Below, one piece after another: positions 10,206-23,238 of a DNA stretch of 64,000 bases (within the stretch, counting starts at the first letter, position 1; every line of letters starts with the position of its first letter). The notes below the pieces were generated by a model. The model was not told the DNA's origin and searched no databases. It worked only from the letters and a program-made list of their open reading frames with translations. The translations under genes were made by a program, and so were the position numbers. Source of the stretch: Entoloma clypeatum. Lineage: Eukaryota > Basidiomycota > Agaricomycetes > Agaricales > Entolomataceae. The stretch spans positions 4,464,001 to 4,528,000 of the forward strand of contig OY751489.1 of assembly GCA_963565915.1 (NCBI GenBank), read 5' to 3'.

Positions 10206-12464
10206 ATGGCTAGCTGCAATATTCTTTTGGCTTTGGACTTGGGCTTCTGTTGGCATCAGGTCTTAACTCGATTCAAATCACTTTGGATTATTCTGGCATT
10301 GGCCTTGCGGCCAGTCACTTGTGCTTATAATCCTGAACAAGGATTTCCTGAGATTTCATTTCAGGACTTTAGTATCTTTGTATCAGAAAATTTCAATTCT
10401 AAGATCTCACTGAGTACAGTACTCATGGCTTTGCTCACTATGACCAACAACCCGGATTTGCTTAGTCTTCATGCTAAAGACATGACATCTAGTCATTTAT
10501 CTTTCACTGGTTGGATGACTTTACTTGCTTTTATTATAATACAATTACTGGGTGATAACGAGGCATCCTTGTTTTTTTCTGAAACAAGCACATTCAAAAA
10601 GAAGAATGAACAAGGGCGAATTAATGTCTTGAGCAAACAACTTGATGCATTTGCTCAATTGTTACATCTGTATCCTGTATGACAAAATGGTGAATTCAAA
10701 GGCAAACTGAAATCTGTTTCTCATACTGCTATTGAACCAATATATGTATTGGCTCCAAACACACCTGTTTGTTTGACGACATCTTGCAATTTTCATGTAC
10801 TCAAACGTGAAACTCGGAACATTGATATTCCTCGTATTAAACTGATCAAAGGCACTACTATTCATGATCAAGCCTATATAGTTTCTGGAAAGTGTTTTAA
10901 ATGCAACACTATATACTATGCTGATCATGAACAATCACTTGACAACAATACAGCAAAGCGATTATACTTGGAGTCTGCTCAATATCTTAAAGCTGGTCAA
11001 ACACTTTGGGTTGATCATATTTTTTCTAAAACAGTGTTAAATGCCATGTATAGCTTTCATGGATCCACTGCAGCTTATATGGAGTTTTGGAATAATAGCT
11101 TTGGCAATTCTGAACTGGATCTGAGTCATCGGCAAATCTGAAAAGTGTTTATCGAAGAGTCTACTCGTATGATTGCTGCTGAATCAAATCAAATCTTGAT
11201 TCTGGATGATAATATTTCAATTGACAAGATAACTCAAAAAGCATATGAAGAACTATGTGCAGATGGAAAAATTGCTTTGGCTACTGATCATACTTGTACT
11301 GAATGTACTCAGCCATATAAACAACATGCTGAATTTCTAACTGGCGATGATCCTGCTGCTGTTGTTAGCATTGATGAAAATGCTCCAGTTCCTGTTTTAA
11401 CTGGTGAATTTGCTCTTGATGCTGCTCTTGATCAGCAACGTGCTCAACAAAATGCTATCAATCAAAATATACCACTTGTTAACTTTGTTAATCCTCTTGG
11501 CAACTCTGGCATGTGTAACATGATTGTTATGGATGGCATTGTTATGGGTGTACAACACTGCGCTTTTGAAAACTGTTCACAATTACTATACAACATGCAT
11601 GGAGGAGTCTTCTGCCATGATCATGACATTGAATATGGTGATAAGTGTCATATTAAGAACTGTAACACTAGGAAAATAAATGGTACTCAGGCTTGTGCTG
11701 AACATCAGCCAGACTGGCAGCGACATGTTCAACGACAAACTCGGGATAATTTCTCTGGAGCTCGCAGAGTATTGCAAAGAGCTGCAAATGAAAATCAATC
11801 TTGGCAACCACAACAAAGATCTTATGTTCAGCCACATGATGAAGATGCTGATGATATCACTATACAATCAAATTACTTTACCGCTGCTCGGTTTTACTGT
11901 GTTGAAACTATATGCAAACCCTGTGGTGTTGTAGTAGCTTGGACAAAATTTGCTCGTTCTGAATCTTCAACCAATATTCTCAACTTTTTAAATAAAGTCT
12001 ATTCTGAAAAGAATACTCGACCATCCTATGTTTGCATTGACAAAGCTTGCTTGGTGCTTCGAACTGCCATTGCCAATCCCATCTACAATGATTGGTTGGA
12101 TACATCAAGATTGATTGTTGATGTTTATCACTATAAAAATCATCGTACTTCAGATTACTTGTGTCAAAAATGGTGTAATCCAGCACCTTTAAATAGTTCT
12201 GCACCAAATCTTGTGGTAATAGCTCAGGATGATCACAACAATCCTTACTACAAATGTGCATTCAATACACAAGTATGTATCTTTTATATAAAGCTTGTTA
12301 TTTATTAATTTTTGAATCAGGCTTGTGAACAACTCAATGCATGATTGGGTGGATTCGAATCTATTATGAAGAGAATGACTGGAGAAAACTTTGATTGGTT
12401 TATACATGTTATGCTTTTTTATCACACCCAACAGGTTTTAAAAAGACAAGCTAAAAGAGAGTAG
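10206..12464 (+). pseudogene. KDZ-type transposase with CxC5/CxC6-like cysteine clusters, three in-frame TGA
   Basis: One frame from ATG 10206 covers about 735 codons, with one 48-bp intron at 12273-12320. Cysteine clusters near SGKCFKCNTIYY (about 10890) and HCAFENCSQLL...HGGVFCHDHDIEYGDKC (about 11560-11655) match the CxC5/CxC6 modules named for KDZ transposases. The C-terminal catalytic part shows CIDKAC, LIVDVYHYKNH, CNPAPLN and, after the intron, ACEQLNA with the presumed catalytic Glu, then NFDWFIHVML. TGA codons lie at 10680, 11139 and 12342. The first two would be CGA, the third TGG (family EQLNAW). The intron falls just before the Glu-bearing block. It would cut and integrate the element, but is inactive here as written. 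Confidence 0.78.
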
Positions 12465-12524
12465 TTTAGTGATACAAATTGTTAAATATATTATTGACTT
12501 GAAGATTTTTTGGTTCAAAATTTC

Positions 12525-12800
12525 AAAATATGATCAGATTCCAGTCGGATTCCAGTAGGAATGTAGCGGAATTCCTCAGGAATTTCTCTTTTACATCTTG
12601 TAAAAAAAAATTCTCAAATTCCTTAGAATTCCGATGATTCCTATTGGAATTTAGCATTCTGATCGGAATCCGAGCAGAATATAGTGGAATTCCCCTAAGG
12701 AATTTTCTGTTTGAACACTTTCTAAAAATATTTTTGAATTCCTCTGGATTCCGATCAGATTCCTGTGGAATTTCGGATTCCAATCGGAATCCTCTGGAGG
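12525..12800. repeat. Right subterminal palindrome array of the KDZ element
   Basis: Blocks such as TCGGAATCCGAGCAGAATA, GGATTCCGATCAGATTCC and GGATTCCAATCGGAATCC, mirror-related to the left array at 7060-7310. The short ORFs across it are composed of repeat units and are not genes. Confidence 0.65.
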
Positions 12801-12832
12801 ATGTGGGGGAGTGTAAAGTACTGCAGAACTTG

Positions 12833-13639
12833 GCTGGAAAACCAATAATTCATGCGAAAAGGGTGTGAATTGCTGATCTGAGATAGCTAGTCTCAGGCGA
12901 TCATTCCAGTTCCATTTGTAAGCAACATTTATTGCATGATTCCATGACTAATCCATTTTGCAAATAGAGTATCACAAGGACTCTATTTTAATTTCGCAAC
13001 AGAAATTATTTCCATGCAAAAATGGAGAGCTTTAAGATGAGGAGCATACATGTTTTGCTCATATCAATCTTGTGCTACTTTATGCAACAGTTGTTGTGGA
13101 AAAAGTGAAGGAACAAGGTTGGTTGGTTAGACCAATCTTGAATCAATTATTGAAGGGTGTTTTAAGACTCTTCTATCTTGTGAATAATAAAATAGATTAC
13201 AACATTATCCAAATGCTTAGAAGCATTTATTTATCCAATTAATCATGCATTTATAGACAGAGGTGTGATTTTAGCATGTCTCTTTAGCAATGATGTAAAG
13301 TGGAATCTGAATCCAGAGTAAAGAAATAAAGATGCAGCAAAAGACAAATTAATGACTTGCGTGTTCTTTTAAACAAGCTTAAATGCATGATTTCAAAAGG
13401 GGTCAGGGATAGTAACTCAATTAAGAGTTCTTTTGACACCCAATTAGATGTGTGCTTTTATATGCTTTTTCCTTTAATAGTAGGTGGCCAAAAGGGCACT
13501 AACTATTTGGATTATTCCAGGGTTGGACATAAGTTATTTGAACATTAAAAATGCAAGATGCATTTTTCAAGCTCTCTTAGTATTTCTTTCATAGACATGT
13601 CACAAACAGATATATTGCAACAGCGAAAGAGAATACAAA
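12833..13639. other. Non-coding interior of the gag-only copia-like element, right of KDZ
   Basis: AT-rich sequence without a supported gene. It continues the retroelement interrupted by the KDZ insertion and leads into its gag on the minus strand. Confidence 0.4.
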
Positions 13640-14529
13640 TCATTTTACATAATGATATGCTGATCTAAAGTCCAAGCGTGGAAACACTGTGTCGTAATCT
13701 TTGACGGGTGGATCCTTATATTGTTCTGTCACGACAGTGTTCCCAGGGGCGGCAATGCCAGCAGCCCTGGGAGTGTTGAACACCATTCCATTATAACTGC
13801 TGTGATAGGGCTCAACAAAATGTGAATGTGCTTGAGTCTTCTCCCATAAATTCTGATGCAGCTGATGAAATACATTGCATGATTCCAGCTGAGGATCATA
13901 GGCAATGCCTATGCCATTTAGGTAATCCTCAAGCGAGAAATCAGAAACATGGTTTGGATGATGGTGATTGTATTTTTCAACAATCAATTCTTGAACCTTG
14001 GTGTAGATGAGACCATCATTGTAGAGAAGAATCTCTGTGGCATAGTCATCCCAATCAGGAAATGGGAGCGAAGATAGTAACATGTTGATTGATGAATAGA
14101 ATGATGTGTGCTGAGGTGATCATAGATCTTATCAAGATAATCAATCTTGATCGCAGGGTGTCGCTTCATTGAAAGTTTGAAGGACAATGAGGCGCAGACA
14201 TCTGACAGGACTGTCATATAGATGGCCCGTCCATATCTATTCTTCAACTCAAACCAAGTCTCATGAGACGTGCTTTTGGTGAGTTTAATCAATGGATAGA
14301 CACTGAGTCGAATATTGGCAAGAGCCAATTGATCTCTAATGTTCCATCCTCTGACTTGCGTTGCAGCTTTCCGCTTATGTGCGGAGGACTCTGAGGGTCT
14401 CTTTTTAGTGCCAGCAACGATCTGCCACAAATCTTGAGATTTAAGATACAAACACATGGTGTTTGACCACTTGAGATAGTTAAGGCCACCAAGAACAGGA
14501 ACAGCAATCAAAGTATTGATTAATGACAT
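13640..14529 (-). pseudogene. Copia-type gag with a frameshift
   Basis: From ATG at 14529 the minus strand reads MSLINTLIAVPVLGGLNYLK with SNTMCLYLKSQDLWQIVAG following, the typical start of a copia gag (conserved L-x-G-x-N-Y-x-x-W). It continues through ETWFELKNRYG and LSFKLSMKRH. Near 14080 the frame changes and the second frame carries LLSSLPFPDWDDY and VQELIVEKYNH, matching the usual gag order, up to a stop at 13640. No CCHC knuckle or pol follows. The protein would form the particle shell; the single frameshift makes it a pseudogene. An almost identical copy is at 21538-22427. Confidence 0.6.
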
Positions 14530-15340
14530 GTTTGATCTGTTTGAAAAACAGTTGTCACAAAATTTCAAGAACAATTTGAACCAATTAAGGTATTGTCTGA
14601 ATTGTTGACACATGTCAGAGAGCTTTGTAATAGCTTTTATTAATGTGACTAGGGGTCACAATACTGTGGTATTTGTTAAAGATGGTTGCCTAGTCTGGCG
14701 TCTCTATCATAATAACTCCGGGTGTAACCTCGGGTGTAATACCGGGTGTGATTCTCCTTCATCATCACTGTGTTTGAAGGGGGATGGTAAGTCCCTTGTT
14801 CTAGCTCTCTGGATGTTACCTCGGTGTGGTAGCCAGGGATACTAGAGAGTCACAGTTTAATGAGTGAAGCAAATGTAGATGAGGATGCATACTGTTTTCT
14901 GCTTTTCACATTTGCGAGTACAGACATGGCATGCATGCTGTCTGTATTGCAATTGTAAAACTTTCACCTTCCAAATGTGTGGTGTGACCATGCATACTTG
15001 GTTACAGAGGTGAAGTTTGTGGATTCCGTCAATGCATTGAGTGACACAGATGTCATGGTGTATATGATGGTTCCATTGAATGAAACCATAATGGAAGCAG
15101 ATGCAATCTAGGAACGATTTTAAGTCAGCATCAAATCTGAGATTATGCAGCCATAAAAATGGAAAGTCCCTGAGGCAACCTGAAAGGTTGCTTTATCAGG
15201 TACAGGTTGCAATAGATCAAGATTGATTGACGAAAAAGGTTCAAGAAACAAAAGTTCCTGAGAATTGTGATGTCCAAATATCAGCACATCGAGATATACT
15301 CGATTTGGTTTGTGAAACCATAAACTCTTTTCTAAGGGCA
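14530..15340. other. 5' leader and LTR-side sequence of the gag-only copia-like element
   Basis: No gene is supported. The stretch lies between the gag start and the LTR fragment, and should hold the leader and primer site on the minus strand, but I could not identify a convincing primer-binding site. Confidence 0.35.
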
Positions 15341-15466
15341 GAGATCTAGAGTGAGTCTAGATTGTTCTATGTTTAGAACACTTTATGTGGTTAGGCCACA
15401 TGGTAAAACACATGATCATAGTCACATGATTGACTGTTGATACATCCATACTTGAATGTCTCAACA
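15341..15466 (-). repeat. LTR fragment (5' LTR) of the gag-only copia-like element
   Basis: Matches 3137-3262 with few differences and ends TCAACA on the plus strand. Defines the right edge of the element. Confidence 0.55.
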
Positions 15467-17050
15467 ATCAGTTTTAATATATCTAGAGATACTTAGAAGC
15501 TATTAGTAAGTATATATACAGTTAGATTTATGATCTATGTATGGTAGAAAGTCTATACTCCAGAATGATACATCAAAACCACAGTAAATCGTGATAAACA
15601 GTGCATCATGGGGTTCCATCAAACACAAAAACCAGTATGTCCTGACTTTCTCCTTTCCACAACCCCTGTAAACTACATGTAATATATATACTACTGTATA
15701 TACACATCTGGATTTATTCAAAATAGTCACACCAATCAAAGTCAAAATTCTCAAATGTTACCTACAGTCTCATCAACCTATTGAGACCATTCAAATAAAA
15801 TTCAAGGACTTAATCAGGTCAATATAAGTCGCCTTAATCGAGCCATTTTATGAGGTGAGGTGATAAAATCGGTCAAGACAGTGTTCACCCTTTGCCTGTG
15901 ATTGAGCACTGGAGGGCAACCATCTTCAGTAGTGACGTCGGCTGTGGCAGCTGAGGGGACCCAAGTAGGGCCTGTTACTGCCCAGCCAGGGTTCGCCAGC
16001 ACCTGAATCACCTCCAACCAGCCATCACGCCACATCAAGATGTGAGATCCTACAAACCCTCATTGTGGCAATCGCTCCAGCTCATTGACTGAGTTCTCAA
16101 ACACATCCAGCCATTCAGCTGCTGCCTTTGCACGACATGTCCCTCTCTCATTTTGCCCTCAGCTCCCCTGCCCTCCTCCACATGAAGAGAAAATCTTGAT
16201 GGCTTTCACAACTGGGTGATAGGTATGGGTTTTGCAGCCACAGTCTTCTTTGTTTCTAAACAATTTTTTTTCATCACTTCTACATCAACACAGAGGATGG
16301 TATATCCATGTTCAGCATTGTATTCATGATTATGCTGAGAGTTTTTATTGAGCCTTTTCTAATTGTACATCCCCTGGAATGTCTTTCAAACAGTCGAGAT
16401 ACTTAGCATTGCAAGGATAGAACCTATTTTGATACCTGACTTGAACAGGCACTGTGCCAATGTGAGAATTCTGGGAGTTTTTGTCACCCACGATCCACAG
16501 GTATGGCTTGAAACAATCACACAGTTCTGGCCTTCCCTGAAAAAATTAAAGTTGCACAAGACCCTAAGGGCTGTGAGTTTGATGTGGGACCTCATTGAGC
16601 CCTGAATCATAACTTTACGGTGTCTGTCAGACAGAAAGCCCTAATGCATGGGCTTTCCTCCCGCCACTTGTAAATCTGTAAATTTCATAAATTTATGGTA
16701 AATCTGACTGGGTAAAACCTGCAGAACACCTTACTAAAAAAGAGAGTCCATGAGTGAAGATGGTATTACACATTGCATTGAGTATAGGGTGCTGCATGAC
16801 AGATGGTTATTGTCTATTACATTTCCTATATACCAAAAGGAGGAGCACATTCCTCCACAGGCATCATCTGGTTCTATGATTGAGCATCTGTACTTGCAGC
16901 ATCTCAGGCCATGGGAATTGATATAACACATTGTTGTGTTGATGTATTTGTTTGTTTGCTTGCATGGCTGGTCTGTTCAGTGACAGCTGGGTTGCAACAT
17001 TGACATTTGTTGCTGCACCCCCCATTGACATCCAGCTCTTGGCTGGCAGC
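15467..17050. other. Degenerate sequence, possibly remains of a leucine-rich F-box-like gene
   Basis: No intact gene. An 80-codon plus frame at 16363-16605 has leucine-rich spacing (VEILSIARIEPIL, NVRILGVFVTH, WPSLKKLKLHK) reminiscent of the LRR half of mushroom F-box proteins, but no F-box is visible. Treat as weak. A second copy is at 23365-24949. Confidence 0.3.
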
Positions 17051-17327
17051 ATAAATAAGTAGATGCTGCACAGGAGCTAAATAAGCCATTGGTTAGATAA
17101 ATGTTCCAAGGGGGCTGTGGCATAGGAGTCAGAGATAAGGCCTTGAGGCCATGAGTCAGAGATAACAAGTGAAAATGTAGCTAAAAGGGGAATTGTCCGA
17201 GTCATAGCACTGATAGAGGGGACACATGTCCCAGGGTCGTCGGATTTAAGTGAAGTGGGGTCAGATAGGAATTGAAGGTCGAAGGGTCATATGAAGGTGC
17301 ATAGGAAGAGGGTGAAAAAGTGTAACA
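17051..17327 (-). repeat. Gypsy I LTR fragment (left copy of the duplicated segment)
   Basis: Same sequence as 24950-25226; ends GTGTAACA followed by TTACCCCCCAT, the reverse complement of a polypurine tract plus LTR start. Probably not a separate locus. Confidence 0.6.
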
Positions 17328-17369
17328 TTACCCCCCATCTATGCTTGAAGTCACCGGCTTCAATGTTTT

Positions 17370-17569
17370 NNNNNNNNNNNNNNNNNNNNNNNNNNNNNNN
17401 NNNNNNNNNNNNNNNNNNNNNNNNNNNNNNNNNNNNNNNNNNNNNNNNNNNNNNNNNNNNNNNNNNNNNNNNNNNNNNNNNNNNNNNNNNNNNNNNNNNN
17501 NNNNNNNNNNNNNNNNNNNNNNNNNNNNNNNNNNNNNNNNNNNNNNNNNNNNNNNNNNNNNNNNNNNNN
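17370..17569. other. Assembly gap of exactly 200 N
   Basis: Undetermined bases. A round 200-N run is a scaffolding placeholder, not a measured distance. Translations across it are meaningless. Confidence 0.98.
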
Positions 17570-18022
17570 TATCAAGAATTTTGTCGTGCTCAGGCTCTGC
17601 TGAATGAAATGCAGAACAATCTAACTTGGAAAGGTGCTGGTAAACAGAGTGATTTGAGAGGCATCTTTGCTTCTTCATCCTATTTCTATTCCAATTATGA
17701 ACCCTTCAAATTTGTTGCAAAATATCCATCTCTGGTAGACTGGTTGGAGAACACTGAAGGCCATCTATCTGACGATGAAATCTGGGGATTTTCTGAGGAT
17801 TATAATCTTGGATCTGTAAAGAAGTTTCTGCATCAGCAAGGGGAATTGAAGTCTAAGATTGATGAAAAGGCTGAAGAAGTGGAGAAACAGTCTAAAAAGA
17901 AGGGAAAGTCTCAGCCAGCTGTGGAAAAGCAGAGTTCTGCTGCTGAAGGGAAAAAGTCTAAGGTGGTCAAAAAGAAGCAGGGTGAAGGCTCTGAAAGCAG
18001 CGGCAAGAAAGCAAAGAAGTAG
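17570..18022 (+). pseudogene. KDZ companion gene, 3' part only (duplicate)
   Basis: Identical to 9672-10124: most of the last exon, including WLENTEGHLSDDEIWGF and the Lys-rich tail, ending TAG. The 5' part is lost at the N gap. Confidence 0.7.
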
Positions 18023-18103
18023 TAAGTTGATACAACTTATAATTTTTAATTTGTGTTTGAGTTTTAGTAGTTTGTTACAGATCTTGTATGCATTTTGTTC
18101 TCA

Positions 18104-20362
18104 ATGGCTAGCTGCAATATTCTTTTGGCTTTGGACTTGGGCTTCTGTTGGCATCAGGTCTTAACTCGATTCAAATCACTTTGGATTATTCTGGCATTGG
18201 CCTTGCGGCCAGTCACTTGTGCTTATAATCCTGAACAAGGATTTCCTGAGATTTCATTTCAGGACTTTAGTATCTTTGTATCAGAAAATTTCAATTCTAA
18301 GATCTCACTGAGTACAGTACTCATGGCTTTGCTCACTATGACCAACAACCCGGATTTGCTTAGTCTTCATGCTAAAGACATGACATCTAGTCATTTATCT
18401 TTCACTGGTTGGATGACTTTACTTGCTTTTATTATAATACAATTACTGGGTGATAACGAGGCATCCTTGTTTTTTTCTGAAACAAGCACATTCAAAAAGA
18501 AGAATGAACAAGGGCGAATTAATGTCTTGAGCAAACAACTTGATGCATTTGCTCAATTGTTACATCTGTATCCTGTATGACAAAATGGTGAATTCAAAGG
18601 CAAACTGAAATCTGTTTCTCATACTGCTATTGAACCAATATATGTATTGGCTCCAAACACACCTGTTTGTTTGACGACATCTTGCAATTTTCATGTACTC
18701 AAACGTGAAACTCGGAACATTGATATTCCTCGTATTAAACTGATCAAAGGCACTACTATTCATGATCAAGCCTATATAGTTTCTGGAAAGTGTTTTAAAT
18801 GCAACACTATATACTATGCTGATCATGAACAATCACTTGACAACAATACAGCAAAGCGATTATACTTGGAGTCTGCTCAATATCTTAAAGCTGGTCAAAC
18901 ACTTTGGGTTGATCATATTTTTTCTAAAACAGTGTTAAATGCCATGTATAGCTTTCATGGATCCACTGCAGCTTATATGGAGTTTTGGAATAATAGCTTT
19001 GGCAATTCTGAACTGGATCTGAGTCATCGGCAAATCTGAAAAGTGTTTATCGAAGAGTCTACTCGTATGATTGCTGCTGAATCAAATCAAATCTTGATTC
19101 TGGATGATAATATTTCAATTGACAAGATAACTCAAAAAGCATATGAAGAACTATGTGCAGATGGAAAAATTGCTTTGGCTACTGATCATACTTGTACTGA
19201 ATGTACTCAGCCATATAAACAACATGCTGAATTTCTAACTGGCGATGATCCTGCTGCTGTTGTTAGCATTGATGAAAATGCTCCAGTTCCTGTTTTAACT
19301 GGTGAATTTGCTCTTGATGCTGCTCTTGATCAGCAACGTGCTCAACAAAATGCTATCAATCAAAATATACCACTTGTTAACTTTGTTAATCCTCTTGGCA
19401 ACTCTGGCATGTGTAACATGATTGTTATGGATGGCATTGTTATGGGTGTACAACACTGCGCTTTTGAAAACTGTTCACAATTACTATACAACATGCATGG
19501 AGGAGTCTTCTGCCATGATCATGACATTGAATATGGTGATAAGTGTCATATTAAGAACTGTAACACTAGGAAAATAAATGGTACTCAGGCTTGTGCTGAA
19601 CATCAGCCAGACTGGCAGCGACATGTTCAACGACAAACTCGGGATAATTTCTCTGGAGCTCGCAGAGTATTGCAAAGAGCTGCAAATGAAAATCAATCTT
19701 GGCAACCACAACAAAGATCTTATGTTCAGCCACATGATGAAGATGCTGATGATATCACTATACAATCAAATTACTTTACCGCTGCTCGGTTTTACTGTGT
19801 TGAAACTATATGCAAACCCTGTGGTGTTGTAGTAGCTTGGACAAAATTTGCTCGTTCTGAATCTTCAACCAATATTCTCAACTTTTTAAATAAAGTCTAT
19901 TCTGAAAAGAATACTCGACCATCCTATGTTTGCATTGACAAAGCTTGCTTGGTGCTTCGAACTGCCATTGCCAATCCCATCTACAATGATTGGTTGGATA
20001 CATCAAGATTGATTGTTGATGTTTATCACTATAAAAATCATCGTACTTCAGATTACTTGTGTCAAAAATGGTGTAATCCAGCACCTTTAAATAGTTCTGC
20101 ACCAAATCTTGTGGTAATAGCTCAGGATGATCACAACAATCCTTACTACAAATGTGCATTCAATACACAAGTATGTATCTTTTATATAAAGCTTGTTATT
20201 TATTAATTTTTGAATCAGGCTTGTGAACAACTCAATGCATGATTGGGTGGATTCGAATCTATTATGAAGAGAATGACTGGAGAAAACTTTGATTGGTTTA
20301 TACATGTTATGCTTTTTTATCACACCCAACAGGTTTTAAAAAGACAAGCTAAAAGAGAGTAG
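18104..20362 (+). pseudogene. KDZ-type transposase, duplicate copy
   Basis: Copy of 10206-12464 with the same three in-frame TGA codons (18578, 19037, 20240) and the same intron (20171-20218). Shared disabling mutations mean the copies are the same locus or a very recent duplicate. The right KDZ end follows at 20698-20719. Confidence 0.75.
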
Positions 20363-21537
20363 TTTAGTGATACAAATTGTTAAATATATTATTGACTTGA
20401 AGATTTTTTGGTTCAAAATTTCAAAATATGATCAGATTCCAGTCGGATTCCAGTAGGAATGTAGCGGAATTCCTCAGGAATTTCTCTTTTACATCTTGTA
20501 AAAAAAAATTCTCAAATTCCTTAGAATTCCGATGATTCCTATTGGAATTTAGCATTCTGATCGGAATCCGAGCAGAATATAGTGGAATTCCCCTAAGGAA
20601 TTTTCTGTTTGAACACTTTCTAAAAATATTTTTGAATTCCTCTGGATTCCGATCAGATTCCTGTGGAATTTCGGATTCCAATCGGAATCCTCTGGAGGAT
20701 GTGGGGGAGTGTAAAGTACTGCAGAACTTGGCTGGAAAACCAATAATTCATGCGAAAAGGGTGTGAATTGCTGATCTGAGATAGCTAGTCTCAGGCGATC
20801 ATTCCAGTTCCATTTGTAAGCAACATTTATTGCATGATTCCATGACTAATCCATTTTGCAAATAGAGTATCACAAGGACTCTATTTTAATTTCGCAACAG
20901 AAATTATTTCCATGCAAAAATGGAGAGCTTTAAGATGAGGAGCATACATGTTTTGCTCATATCAATCTTGTGCTACTTTATGCAACAGTTGTTGTGGAAA
21001 AAGTGAAGGAACAAGGTTGGTTGGTTAGACCAATCTTGAATCAATTATTGAAGGGTGTTTTAAGACTCTTCTATCTTGTGAATAATAAAATAGATTACAA
21101 CATTATCCAAATGCTTAGAAGCATTTATTTATCCAATTAATCATGCATTTATAGACAGAGGTGTGATTTTAGCATGTCTCTTTAGCAATGATGTAAAGTG
21201 GAATCTGAATCCAGAGTAAAGAAATAAAGATGCAGCAAAAGACAAATTAATGACTTGCGTGTTCTTTTAAACAAGCTTAAATGCATGATTTCAAAAGGGG
21301 TCAGGGATAGTAACTCAATTAAGAGTTCTTTTGACACCCAATTAGATGTGTGCTTTTATATGCTTTTTCCTTTAATAGTAGGTGGCCAAAAGGGCACTAA
21401 CTATTTGGATTATTCCAGGGTTGGACATAAGTTATTTGAACATTAAAAATGCAAGATGCATTTTTCAAGCTCTCTTAGTATTTCTTTCATAGACATGTCA
21501 CAAACAGATATATTGCAACAGCGAAAGAGAATACAAA

Positions 21538-22427
21538 TCATTTTACATAATGATATGCTGATCTAAAGTCCAAGCGTGGAAACACTGTGTCGTAATCTTT
21601 GACGGGTGGATCCTTATATTGTTCTGTCACGACAGTGTTCCCAGGGGCGGCAATGCCAGCAGCCCTGGGAGTGTTGAACACCATTCCATTATAACTGCTG
21701 TGATAGGGCTCAACAAAATGTGAATGTGCTTGAGTCTTCTCCCATAAATTCTGATGCAGCTGATGAAATACATTGCATGATTCCAGCTGAGGATCATAGG
21801 CAATGCCTATGCCATTTAGGTAATCCTCAAGCGAGAAATCAGAAACATGGTTTGGATGATGGTGATTGTATTTTTCAACAATCAATTCTTGAACCTTGGT
21901 GTAGATGAGACCATCATTGTAGAGAAGAATCTCTGTGGCATAGTCATCCCAATCAGGAAATGGGAGCGAAGATAGTAACATGTTGATTGATGAATAGAAT
22001 GATGTGTGCTGAGGTGATCATAGATCTTATCAAGATAATCAATCTTGATCGCAGGGTGTCGCTTCATTGAAAGTTTGAAGGACAATGAGGCGCAGACATC
22101 TGACAGGACTGTCATATAGATGGCCCGTCCATATCTATTCTTCAACTCAAACCAAGTCTCATGAGACGTGCTTTTGGTGAGTTTAATCAATGGATAGACA
22201 CTGAGTCGAATATTGGCAAGAGCCAATTGATCTCTAATGTTCCATCCTCTGACTTGCGTTGCAGCTTTCCGCTTATGTGCGGAGGACTCTGAGGGTCTCT
22301 TTTTAGTGCCAGCAACGATCTGCCACAAATCTTGAGATTTAAGATACAAACACATGGTGTTTGACCACTTGAGATAGTTAAGGCCACCAAGAACAGGAAC
22401 AGCAATCAAAGTATTGATTAATGACAT
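21538..22427 (-). pseudogene. Copia-type gag, duplicate copy
   Basis: Same sequence and same frameshift as 13640-14529. Confidence 0.6.
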
Positions 22428-23238
22428 GTTTGATCTGTTTGAAAAACAGTTGTCACAAAATTTCAAGAACAATTTGAACCAATTAAGGTATTGTCTGAAT
22501 TGTTGACACATGTCAGAGAGCTTTGTAATAGCTTTTATTAATGTGACTAGGGGTCACAATACTGTGGTATTTGTTAAAGATGGTTGCCTAGTCTGGCGTC
22601 TCTATCATAATAACTCCGGGTGTAACCTCGGGTGTAATACCGGGTGTGATTCTCCTTCATCATCACTGTGTTTGAAGGGGGATGGTAAGTCCCTTGTTCT
22701 AGCTCTCTGGATGTTACCTCGGTGTGGTAGCCAGGGATACTAGAGAGTCACAGTTTAATGAGTGAAGCAAATGTAGATGAGGATGCATACTGTTTTCTGC
22801 TTTTCACATTTGCGAGTACAGACATGGCATGCATGCTGTCTGTATTGCAATTGTAAAACTTTCACCTTCCAAATGTGTGGTGTGACCATGCATACTTGGT
22901 TACAGAGGTGAAGTTTGTGGATTCCGTCAATGCATTGAGTGACACAGATGTCATGGTGTATATGATGGTTCCATTGAATGAAACCATAATGGAAGCAGAT
23001 GCAATCTAGGAACGATTTTAAGTCAGCATCAAATCTGAGATTATGCAGCCATAAAAATGGAAAGTCCCTGAGGCAACCTGAAAGGTTGCTTTATCAGGTA
23101 CAGGTTGCAATAGATCAAGATTGATTGACGAAAAAGGTTCAAGAAACAAAAGTTCCTGAGAATTGTGATGTCCAAATATCAGCACATCGAGATATACTCG
23201 ATTTGGTTTGTGAAACCATAAACTCTTTTCTAAGGGCA

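Larger units (their letters stand above)
7033..12821 (+). mobile_element. KDZ-superfamily DNA transposon, about 5.8 kb, two genes
   Basis: Both ends carry TTTACACTCCCCCACATC in inverted orientation (7038-7055 and 12800-12817). The 11-mer TGCAGAACTTG flanks the element at 7022-7032 and 12822-12832 and is the likely target duplication, though the exact cut could differ by a few bases. It contains an unknown multi-exon gene (7460-10124) and a KDZ-type transposase (10206-12464) in the same direction. Both ends hold about 250 bp of palindromic GGATTCCGATCGGAATCC-like blocks. It lies in the gag-only copia-like element. Name and domain content follow the KDZ (Kyakuja-Dileera-Zisupton) class known from basidiomycetes. 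Confidence 0.75.
3137..15466 (-). mobile_element. Copia-like LTR element with gag only, split by Tc1 and KDZ insertions
   Basis: Two 126-bp terminal fragments (3137-3262 and 15341-15466) match closely and on the minus strand start TGTTGA. Right of the left copy is CACCCCCAC, which on the minus strand is a polypurine tract next to the LTR, so the element runs right to left. A copia-type gag frame lies near the 5' end (14529-13640). Removing the two DNA transposons leaves about 4.9 kb, but I find no protease, integrase, reverse transcriptase or RNase H. It is therefore gag-only and probably mobilised by relatives, or its pol has decayed beyond recognition. Outer LTR limits on the side away from TGTTGA are not resolved. 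Confidence 0.5.
9672..17369. repeat. Left copy of a 7.7-kb duplicated segment abutting the assembly gap
   Basis: This segment recurs at 17570-25268 with an offset of 7898 bp. The only difference I noticed is one extra G in the right copy near 24908, after which the offset is 7899. The left copy stops exactly at the N run and the right copy starts exactly after it, in the middle of a KDZ exon. This looks like two unmerged overlapping contigs rather than a genomic duplication. Confidence 0.9.

Noticed and set aside
17291..18022. Frames that translate across the N run
   Set aside because: The gap length is arbitrary, so the joined frame has no meaning.
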